Assembly: GCA_007449985.2 (NCBI GenBank)
Contig: VIIQ02000589.1
Coordinates: 679,713 to 743,712, forward strand
Source of the DNA: Desmodesmus armatus
Taxonomy: Eukaryota > Chlorophyta > Chlorophyceae > Sphaeropleales > Scenedesmaceae
Length of the DNA: 64,000 bases
Reading direction: 5' to 3'
The position numbers and the translations under genes were made by a program. Of the stretch, positions 39,233 through 47,744 are shown in pieces; position 1 is the stretch's first letter, and every line of letters begins with the position of its first letter. The notes beneath the pieces are model-generated. The model saw only the letters and a list, made by a program, of their open reading frames with translations. It was not told the origin of the DNA and made no database searches.

Positions 39233-40058
39233 CTGTTTGCCATGTGTTGGCCCCTGCCATGCGCATCGTGTGCTGTCATCCTCCCAGCACCGTGACTGCT
39301 ACATGTTCCACGCCACGAGTGAGAACGTGATTGACAACACCTGCATGGGCAACACCAGCCGCTTCACCAACCACTGCTGCAGCCCCTGCCTGTACGTCAA
39401 GGTGCTGGAGCTGCAGGGAGACCTGCACCTATGCTTCTTTGCCAAGAGGGACATACGCGCTGGTCAGGAACTCACCTTTGACTACAGGTGGGTGTGGGGA
39501 GGGGCAAGTTGGGGGGGGGGGGGGTGTTGCAATGCAATGGTAGGGGCCGCGGGAGCGCGGGGGTCGTGTGTGTGGAAGGGGGGGGGTGCAGCTGCACGTC
39601 TGCTGCTCCGCAGGCCGATGGGTGTTTCTTGTGGAGGCAGGTCCCCAGGTACGAGTGGGAGGCAGGGGTGGATGGACGCATGGGTTGATGGACTGATTGG
39701 GTGGTGTTTGGTCAGTTGGCTTCGCGGCAGGCTCGGGGACCTGTTGTTCGCGTGGTGGTGCATCCCCACATGGGGTGCATCGGGGGTATTGGCCCCTTGC
39801 ATGCAGTCCCATGGTGTGGGAGTGAATGAATGGTTTTGCAGGGCGTGGGCGCGCGCATGAAGGTTGTCTGAGGTTTCCTGGGGTACCTGTAGAGGTGTCA
39901 GCCCTGCTATGGGACATCAAACTGACATGAGGTCTCAAACTGACTGCACGGACGTGCCTGCGGTGCGCTGTGTGCTGTGCAGGTTCAAGGAGGAGGACAG
40001 TGACAGCAAGGTGATGTGCCAGTGTGCCGCACCCAACTGCAAGGGCACGCTCAACTGA
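25184..40058 (+). CDS. Trithorax/ATX-like histone H3K4 methyltransferase
   Basis: About 2,100 residues in 19 exons: 25184-25402, 25612-25863, 26764-26889, 27116-27448, 27923-28095, 28690-28796, 29222-29442, 29769-29923, 30278-30432, 30656-30767, 31262-31391, 31857-32183, 32588-34013, 34526-34901, 36158-36845, 37262-38321, 38644-38805, 39288-39487, 39983-40058. Order: N-terminal PHD-like finger (CGVC, CVRC, VHAAC, CPSC); SAND/TDBD-like domain (VVCNGTRGVF, FTPTQFEQHGG); PHD (RCCVCDSD); extended PHD (QCCLCPLTGGGLKP, CIICRQRMGAKIQC, YCPKHC); second SAND/TDBD-like; Tudor-like (VGQCCRVFWPDDNEWYDADV); second Tudor-like (YYYGFVRSFDPTQ); third SAND/TDBD-like (TEFERQSGKG) with HRPNCMCVIC; SET (HGWGIFA, ELTFDY); post-SET CQCAAPNC. 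Frames break once in exon 9 (about 30308) and once in exon 13 (about 32845), each explained by one missing base. A nuclear chromatin activator is expected. Confidence 0.95.
26357..26465. mobile_element. Foldback (MITE-like) inverted repeat
   Basis: Arms at 26357-26397 and 26425-26465 are reverse complements over about 41 bp with about six mismatches; the outer 21 bp (TCACATGCACCTGTCATGTC plus A) are perfect. The 27-bp loop has no ORF. It lies in ATX intron 2. No clear target-site duplication was identified, so a mobile origin is inference. Confidence 0.6.
26526..26763 (+). repeat. Threefold ~86-bp tandem repeat ending at a 3' splice site
   Basis: Three diverged units run from ACATGCACCTGT through TGCTCTGCTC to GTGCACA. 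The last unit ends in the acceptor of ATX exon 3 (26764). Earlier units carry acceptor-like GCACATC/GCAACAC versions, so the array copies the branch-point/polypyrimidine region. Confidence 0.85.
26952..27002. repeat. (GTACA)n microsatellite
   Basis: About ten tandem GTACA units in ATX intron 3. Each unit contains the palindrome GTAC. A shorter, degenerate relative occurs at about 19250-19300 in the coiled-coil gene. Confidence 0.95.
28105..28275 (+). repeat. G run plus copy of ATX exon 5 3' end
   Basis: An 18-base G run begins 10 bp after the exon 5 donor (exon end 28095). At 28226-28275 the exon end (AGCAGCACGGGGGCTG onward) is repeated with substitutions; the copy lacks a GT donor at the matching place and would alter the frame. 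Spacing is about 176 bp. Confidence 0.85.
28978..29165 (+). repeat. Two decayed copies of ATX exon 7 5' end upstream of the real one
   Basis: The acceptor and first codons of exon 7 (real start 29222; CCCACTACAG then GCCACC, and CCTTCATCAAG) recur at about 28981-29048 and 29108-29145. The first copy retains the whole segment; the second has lost about 40 bp. Each is followed by CCTGTCCC...CACTGT-type sequence, so the unit extends into flanking sequence. Confidence 0.9.
30801..30903. repeat. AGT-rich 26-bp tandem repeat
   Basis: Units of the form AGTAGTAGCAGTAGTTAGC repeat about four times with shortening, starting 30 bp after the donor of ATX exon 10 (30767). Confidence 0.9.
31600..31645 (+). 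repeat. Copy of ATX exon 12 acceptor and first codons
   Basis: CACAGGCATCACCATG followed by an Asn-Glu-Glu-Asp-Met-Val reading duplicates the start of exon 12 (31857) about 256 bp upstream. The copy runs into a stop codon shortly after. A fainter partial copy lies near 31727. Confidence 0.9.
35205..35700 (-). mobile_element. LINE reverse-transcriptase C-terminal relic
   Basis: The minus-strand reading has GDRPEDLLHFVLECPAY, DHIRDKYASVF, then a helix with AHCIAAMDVYRRHLLG. This is the pattern found after the RT domain in non-LTR retrotransposons (a Cys-rich knuckle near E-D-x2-H-F-x3-C-P-x-Y) that is common in volvocine and sphaeroplealean genomes. Upstream codons toward 35700 contain stops, and no RT catalytic motif is present. 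It sits antisense within ATX intron 14 (34902-36157), the longest intron of that gene. Confidence 0.6.
38885..38930 (+). repeat. Copy of ATX exon 17 3' end
   Basis: AGGGAGGCGCAGTACAGG, the end of the exon finishing at 38805, recurs about 110 bp into the intron with an inserted CAGCAC and a lost donor. This copy would encode part of the SET domain (EAQYR). Confidence 0.85.
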
Positions 40059-41210
40059 GCACACACCCGCTCTGCAGCTAGCAGGTAGCTGTGTGGTGGG
40101 GAGGCAGCTTGAGCTGCTGCCAACAGCAGCAGCTTTGGATGGTGTCATGTTAATCAGCACAGCAGCATTGCTGACTGGGACCACAGCAGCTGTTGCAGAT
40201 GGCGTGGGTGGGGGTTGCGATCTGAGTGCTGGGCACTGTGTTGATCACTCTGTGCAAGGCTTTGCCTGTATACACTGTGCGTGAATAAATCTGTGTTGTC
40301 GCTCTGCCTTGGCAGTCTTCAGGGATATCTGCGTTGTGTTGCATGCTATTTCAAGTAACACCTATGTCTGGAGGGCTCACAGTGGCGTGAGAGCATGGTA
40401 GTAGTGCCCTACATAACAGTAGTAGTAGTGCCTTGCACCTCGCCCAACGTGCTGGAGCTTATTCTCCCGCAACCGCAATGACACCAGGCCTCGACATTGT
40501 ATGTGAGAAATCGTGCAATCATTTTCGTGTTCAGTGATGCATGTGGCATGGGGGATTGTTGACCGTATATAACGGATGCGGTCACACCAAAAACCCCGGG
40601 GCCGGAGCAAAGGAGGGACGGGTAGATGCTACAATGTCACTTTGTTCACTCAGCCCTCCATCAGACCAAATCGTGACGTCCCGCGTTTGTTGTTTCAAGC
40701 GCTCTGCACACAACCTGTAGTAAACCGGAAACGTGTTTTCTTGGCAGCAGAAACATCAGCAACCGGTCGGGCTCAGTCAAGGTGCATCCTTGAGTTTCTT
40801 CGACTCCCCTTGTTCAGCTTTGAAGCCTCGCTCGACTACAGTGGTACTACTGATCAGGCGGGACCGATCAATGGAAGATTGCTTCTGGGCCCAGTGGTCC
40901 AGCTCAACGCTTTGAAGGGTAGGTATTCATGTACTTATCTGACAGCGATGACGTTTCGGGCAAGCTTGCCGGGGCCCGGTAAAATCAGCAGTTCCCGGCC
41001 GGGGGTAGTAACAGCAGTTCCAGGCGCTTGCAGATGGGACACCAGGATGAAAGATTCAACTCAGAAAGCTACTTGGGTATCATATAATCCTCGTGTGTTC
41101 GCAGGAGACCCCGCAGGAAATCTTTCGAGCGATCAGCCAAGCAATTCTGCAGCAGCTTGCCCACCAACAGTCACATGGGGCCATTCAGCAGTGGGAAGCC
41201 GTCTAGCAGG
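40059..41210. other. Intergenic between ATX and second CAP-lectin gene
   Basis: 3' flank of ATX and promoter of the CAP-lectin gene. AATAAA at 40284-40289 could serve ATX polyadenylation. A TATA-like GTATATAA lies near 40565. A 215-codon open frame (40576-41223) shows no family resemblance and overlaps the signal-peptide exon in another frame; not called. Confidence 0.4.
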
Positions 41211-44200
41211 ATGTTATCAATGATGGTGCTTGCAACCACTCTAGCAGTGCAGTTACATGCTCGAGGTGAGATAATCTACCCTGTGTCAGGTTGGGACGCA
41301 GCTGATGGCGGACCCCCCCCCCCCCCCCCCTGTGCTTCATCCAGCAACAGCTCACACCTGCTTTTGGACCAACTACAGAATCTCCATCATCATGTTATAC
41401 TTCTCATGTCAACACAATATCCATCTTTGCTGAGCAAACGCCACCGCTTGCGGCCAACATGATAGCCTGTCGCTGCACATCACTCAGAAGCACACCCTTC
41501 ACAAAATCATCATCACCGCCCCTACTACACTCAAATTGTGTGGTTGTCTGCAGGTATCCGCAGCATCACACAAGACACATCAGCATTTGAGCGCCCAGCA
41601 GGCCTGCCCCCAGCCCTCCCACCCCCTTCACCTGGCCTCCCCTGGCTCAATGCCTCAGCCCCTGCAGCACAGCCTCCTGTGTCAGATGCAGTCCTCGTTC
41701 TTGATACACCATTCGAGCTACCACCCCCATCTGGCACTACAGCACCTGAAGTGCTGGCAGCAATACCGCTGCTGCTCTCTCCAGTGCGCGGGAAGATCGT
41801 ACCAGAGCGACGCAGCAGTACAGATAGCAGTAGGCTACGAGAGGCCGGTGCTTTGGAGATCACCGGCCAGCCTGGTGTTGCAACTGCAGCGACAGTAGCA
41901 CAGATGGAAGCTCGGAGACTCGCTCTGCTCGAGCAGCGGCAGCAGCAAGCAGCAGCACTGGAAGATCCAGGTGGTGCAGTGGCAAGGGGTTTTGGAGTGA
42001 CGGCAGAAGCGCCGGCAGGGTACAGTGATATCCTTGCGCAGCATAACAGCTACAGAGCCAGGCATCAGGCGGAGGGTCTGCTGTGGGATGCTTTGCTGGC
42101 GGATTCAGCAGCAGAATATGCTGCTCAGTGTGTGTTTGGACATGACGCGGCATCGATATCTGGGGAGAGCTTGTATGCCAACGCGGCCACGGCAGACACA
42201 GCAGCTGCTCTGAGGAGCGCCATCCAGAAATGGTGAGTACATGTGCATGTATTGTTATGACAGAAGCCTTACGTCTGTACTACCACGTTCTACGTAAGTT
42301 GTGTTCTTGAAAAGCGATGGTTTTGCATGTAGCAGCAGATATGAACAGTAGCAATGTATGCTGGCTGCTGGTTCCTTTGGGCCCTCAGACATGATGTGCT
42401 GCTGTTTTTACTGTCATTGAGTACGGCCATGTCATGTAATGGGCAAGGCAGCAGCATACTTCATGCAGAGGATGCTGCCGAGCCAGCGTTTGAAGCATGA
42501 GCAAAACTGCATGCATCTCACACTGAACCTCCTCTTCCACAGCCATTGGGCGCCGTGGATACAGCAGCGATAGCAGCAGCACCAGCAGCAGCATTGGCAG
42601 CATTGGCAGCAGCAGAACATGAAGGATGCAGCGAGCAGGTTACATCACAGCTGCACGCAGCAGCAACAAAGCACCTGCACCCTTTCGGCACCCACCTGTG
42701 TCAGCAACACGCTGTTGTGTGTTGTACTGCTGTTGTGTTTTGTATTGCTGTGTGCTGCCGCAGGTACGATGAGGTGCAGTGGTTTGATTTCAGTGACCCT
42801 GGTTTCTCATCAGCCACTGGGCACTTTACTCAGGTAAGCACAGGGGGCAACGCCCGACAGTGCTTCTTGGCCAATGCCAAAGGGTCAAATATGGACTGTA
42901 TGCCCAAGTGATAGTGACACTGAGCCTTGGTAGACACAGCAGGATTGCCTAGAATACCAAGCACCTGCAACAGCGGCATTAGGAGCGGCAGCCAGCAACA
43001 GCAGCAGAACGGCACAGCAACACCCCTTGCATGATTCTGGCCCGCAGCTCACCACCCTGTCAGTGCAATGGCGGCTGTTCATGCATGCATGCATGGCACC
43101 ACACCCACAACACTACCTTGATGGTTCACCTCCATACCTCACATGTCCTCCACACCCCCTCCCCCACCCACCCCCACCCACCCACCCCGGGGCCCACAGG
43201 TCGTATGGAAAAGCAGTCGCACCTTGGGCTGTGCAGTGCAAGTGTGTCCAGCCGGCATCTCCAACACTCCCTTCTCAGCAGGGACGCTGGTCATCTGCCG
43301 CTACACACCCCCAGGCAACGTCCTCGGCCGTTTCGAGCAGAATGTCCTTCCAGAGCCTGACCCCCCTGCACCCCCTGCCAGCACTCCCACAGGACCGGAC
43401 CAGGAGTTTGCGGTTTTGCCAGAGGGACATAACTTTGTGAGCCCGGGGTGCTTGGCGACTGTGGGGGACGTGTTCTGGCTGTGCATCCAGAATGACGGCA
43501 ACGTGGTGCTGTTTGCAAACAAGCAACCGGTGTGGTGAGTGACGTTGGGCGATCGGTGTGAGGCTTGACTCATTAGACACCGTCTGATGTGCATACGGTT
43601 TCCTTGTAAGGCTCTGCCTTGGGCTCCCTGCAGCTCGCTTCACTCGCTGTTGTGTGTGTGGCCAGCCGGCGGGGATTCGCCCCCCCCCCCCTCCCTGTGC
43701 CTCACCCAAAAAAGAGTGACGTTGGTCGGAGCTACAGCTGCTGTTGATGCAGTGGCGGCAGCTGAGCAGTCTGCAGGTGGCAGCTGAGCAGTATGCAGGG
43801 GGCAGGGAAGGCAGGGGAGGTTGCTAAGAGGTGTCTGGGGGCAGCGGCAGGCAAGGCAGAGACCACTGCAGCCCAAGCTGTGCATCCTGTCTTGTGCCAG
43901 CATTGCTGAATACATGTGCAGCTCAAGCGGCTAGCCGCAGCGAAGTGTGATTTTACATGCCTCGCCCGCGTTTTGCCTGTAAGACAGAGTTACACTGCAT
44001 AGGGGTGCCTCAAGCAGCATGTGTGCCACATTAAATGGCACTGCCAGAGTGCAAATGTTGTGTGCTGCATGCATGGTATGCCACTCACGTGTGAGTTGCC
44101 CCCCTCAAGTGCCAGGCAGCGGACTTGATTGTTATGCAAAAGCATCGCCCAGACAAGAAGGCTCTCTGGGGGAAGGAGGGTGGGTCTGAATGCTGGGTGG

Positions 44201-44901
44201 CGCCCGCATGCCGCACTGTGTGTAGTTGTCATATGCATGCCATACACTGCAGTGTTGTCCACGCACTGCGTTTGCTGAGCCATCGCATTGCTGCTGCATC
44301 TTCTGCCCGCTGACATTTTGCAGGACGAGCAACTCAGCCGGCAAGTCTGCCTTTAGACCCTTCAAGCTCACAATGCAGCGAGACGGTAACTTAGTAGGTG
44401 AGTCCCAGGCGTGTGGGGTACTACCATGGCATGCAGCAGTGGTTGGGCCAAAGGGCAGCAGTGGCTGGACAGATGCATGGATACTGATAGCAACAGCCTC
44501 GGCAGGGGGGGGGGTCGGCAGGGCCCTCAAGATTGGGTTTGAGCAGCCTGGAAATAGGCTGCAAGCCTCAGCGTCCGTTCAAAGCTGTGCATCTACTGGC
44601 TGCAAGAGTTCCACAGGCAGCCACATGCCGGCAGCGTTCATTCATGCTTTGCATATGGTGATGGTGTGTCAAGACTTCACCTGTGGCAGTCACTCAGGAG
44701 TACTTGCGTACCTGCCATACTGCTGCTGCTGCAGCGTCGGACAAGATAAACCAGAACGTGTGGATGACACGCACTGCCGGTCAGGGTGCCGCCCCCTACA
44801 GGCTGGTTGTCAAGGAGGATGGCAATGCGGTCATTTTGGACGCTGCCAGCACACCTCTGTGGGCCACACACACTGGTGCGACAGGTGCCACCACACCATG
44901 A
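41211..44901 (+). CDS. Secreted CAP/PR-1 domain plus B-lectin protein (paralogue)
   Basis: Six exons with consistent phases: 41211-41265, 41556-42232, 42764-42833, 43200-43534, 44324-44397 and 44690-44901. Exon 1 is a signal peptide (MLSMMVLATTLAVQLHAR). Exon 2 has a Pro-rich stalk, a short Glu/Gln/Arg-rich helix, and the CAP start (DILAQHNSYRARH, LLWDALLADSAAEY, FGHDAASISGESLYA). Exon 3 has YDEVQWFDF and SATGHFTQ and is 70 nt long, exactly like exon 4 of the 11545-16153 gene. Exon 4 has VVWKSSRTLGCAV, ICRYTPPGNVLGRF, a Pro-rich linker and the first lectin strand (CIQNDGNVVLFAN). Exons 5-6 complete the lectin (LTMQRDGNLV, VVKEDGNAVILDAA). The CAP His-Glu-His set is kept. Here the region equal to exons 5-6 of the paralogue is one exon. 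The stop is TGA at 44899-44901. Extracellular or wall-associated role expected. Confidence 0.92.
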
Positions 44902-47744
44902 CCTGGCCGTGGCAGGTGCCAGACTTACACACGTTCATATCCCTGCCATTTCTCAACCCTGGACACTCATATTTTGCTATGGGTCCCATAGCCTATGAGT
45001 CAGCCCTAAGCAGTCCAAGGATGTGCTGTGGCTGCCAGGCTGGCATTGCCTTGCAGCATCATGCTGCATGTTTTGGTTGCACCACTGCCCACTGGCATTT
45101 GGCCTCACGGTGTTGTGACTCATGCATGTGACTCACATGATGTGAGTCTGCACTATGCTCGTATGGGCCATGTGGCCTCAGGCACTTCAGCAACAGGCTG
45201 CCGCAGCCCGTAACAGCCACTGTCTGTGCATGTGAGCCTACAGTGGGCATACGTGCCCCCGAGCACTTCAATTGCAGGCTGATGCAGCCAGTAACGCTTA
45301 CTGGCGCAGTGACACACAACTCATTTGCTGCTGCACGTGAGGCTGTCAGGATAAAGTGCTGCCACTTCGGCAGTGCGATCGTCGCAGTGTAAGTGATGTG
45401 CCACATGGTTGCCTTGGCAGCTAGTGTCTTTGTGCTACTGCACAGGAGGGCACCACTGGCAGCTGCTCACCAGGGAGCAGGGCCGGCCCAAAATGATGTG
45501 TGGGCTTGGTGTTCCTATAGGTGATGGCTTCAGAGGAAGCCGACTGCACCTGGGACTATTCCTATTCCAAAATCCAGGGTGCGGCACTTCTGTGTGGGGT
45601 ATGGTCTGCCCTGGCTCAGCCATGGTGTGCATTGTGAGCTAGTCTCTGGCTGTTCTAATCAACAGCACCACTCGTTGCTGTGTCCATTGCCGATGGGTTC
45701 CAGTGCCAGGTGCACATGTAGATGGCCCGGCAGGGGTGTGCACTCCTGCACCACCCAAGCCTTGGCTGTACGTTTTGCTGCTTGTTGTTTGCAGCATGGT
45801 TACCTGCCGGCAGCAGTACCTCAGCCTGTCGCATTATTCCCCTTCACGCGCATGCGCACCACTCCCGCATGTGCGCCTGTATTACCCACACACATGCGAG
45901 TGATGTTATGGCAGTCTCTGTGTCACACCACAGCAACGTCTGGTGTGAGACCATCTCTCGACCAGTGACCGCAAGTGCAATCTGGTTGCGCTGCATCTTG
46001 CATGTGTACATGCTGACACCACTTGCTGACTGTTTGTTGTCAGTTCCACTGTGGGCCGCACTGATATGTTGTGTGGCACCTTGTGTCTCATGCAATCTTG
46101 GTAAGCCCCCCAGGTGGCACCCCTCTGTGTGGACGCAGCGCAGGCCAGGTTGTTGACCATTGCATCGTGTCGCGGGGCCAGCTGAGGCACTCTGTTCAAT
46201 GCTTGTATATCACTGAAGCTGCGGCAGCGCAGTGGGGAGGCTGCTCCGGCAAGTACTGGCTTTTTGATGAGCAGTGTGGATTTTGCTTTGTGTTGCGTTG
46301 TGGCCAAGCAGCGCTGTCTGGACGTTGCGTCCAGGGGCGCATGCGCCACACAGCATGATGTTTGCTTGTCGACTAGGGGGCAGTGCCTGTTATATCTTGC
46401 ATCTTGCCTGCAGCAGCACTGCGCAGTGCTTTGGCAACACTGCTGCCAGCCGCCCACATGGTGTGTAAGACACTAAGCTTGTGTGTGTAAAGGCACTTAC
46501 GTTCAAGGATGACACAGTGCCATGCAAGTGCTGCTCACTGCGCGCATGGCATGCAGGCGGCTGGCGTCTGGTTGTGTTGGCAGCAACTTGTGCAACCACC
46601 GGCAGTATAGGTCACTGGCATGTTCTGTTTGCTATGACGCCTGCTAGGCTCCTTGTCATGTCAACCTGGTCAAGCCAGGTATTACTCAGCAATAGCAAGG
46701 CTTGCGTCAGGCTTGTGTTCAGGGCAGCACAGGGTGCGCGTGTGGGCTTTGGACAAGCTGTCAACCCCAACACCTGCAAGAAAGCTCCTGTTGCATGCTG
46801 GTGCAAGGCAAGTGCGCCTACTCTAGCAATCCAACTGTCTGCAATGCTGCTGGGCCTGGGCGTGCGAAATCAGCAAGTTGCTGCATGGCGCCAGATTGGG
46901 CCGGGTGGCACGTACGTGCATTGTGCACTGAGTGACGCCGTGGCACTCTCAGTGATGCCTGGTCCTGAAGTCAATTGCGCACCTTCAATGCCGGTAGGGC
47001 AAGTGTTCCAGCTGTAGTCCATCATCACGGCCTGCATCGGCACTGTGTTGGCTTGGCAACACCCTAGAGGGTGTTGTAACAACACCCTCTAGGGTTACAC
47101 CACCCTCGATGTACACAAGTGCCAGCCAGGCTCGAGTGATGCAGATAGACGTCGTGGTTTTGCACATGATAGCAAATTTCATCTACTTATTTTGATTCTG
47201 CCAAAAGTCGCGCGTTTTGGCAGTTTTGGGCAGCGGGAAAAAGCACATGTTTTTTCTGCAAGTGCGCTCCAGGCGTCTTCGGTGTGCACAGTCCACGAAG
47301 AACGTGCACATGCTTGAGCAAGCTGAAAGCCCTCCCAACTGACTGCAGAGCGGTTGTGAACGATCCTCGTGACCATCGTATACTCAAGTGCAGAACGTCT
47401 ACAAAGCCTAGAGGCAGCCCGAGTGAACGACTGTTAGCAAAGGTTTGAGCTTTACCCCCTTGTACAGTCCAGCCTGCACTGTACTGCACTGCCCTGTGCC
47501 ACCCGGGGGAGTCTTCCACACTTAACAGGAGCCAAACAACATGTGCTTCCCAAAAAACCGGAATAAACACTTCACGTGCCTTGTGCCTGTGACAGGCTAC
47601 GTGCACACAAAACCCTCGCAACGTGCTATTGCAATTGCGTTCATATAGAAGCACCCAGCCTCCCGCTCTATACGTGAACTCCATTCTTACTCCTTCTACA
47701 TCAATACAAACACCTTCACACACCGGATACTAGAGCACACAGCA
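44902..47744. other. Gene-poor 2.8-kb interval
   Basis: No domain recognised on either strand. TGTAA at 45388-45392 is a candidate poly(A) signal for the CAP-lectin gene. A diverged tandem repeat of about 85 bp covers about 45100-45300 (CACTTCAGCAACAGGCTG versus CACTTCAATTGCAGGCTG). The right end must hold the citrate synthase promoter. Confidence 0.4.
47062..47094. repeat. 15-bp perfect inverted repeat, nested palindrome
   Basis: CCCTAGAGGGTGTTG (47062-47076), TAA loop, then its exact reverse complement (47080-47094). The left arm together with the preceding AACA is itself a palindrome (AACACCCT/AGGGTGTT), so two alternative hairpins are possible. Confidence 0.9.

Noticed and set aside
40576..41223. 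215-codon open frame before the second CAP-lectin gene
   Set aside because: No recognisable motif, no splice support, and it overlaps the signal-peptide exon in another frame.
46481..47017. 178-codon open frame in the 44.9-47.7 kb gap
   Set aside because: Composition resembles neighbouring non-coding sequence, no conserved block, no clear start context; treated as chance.
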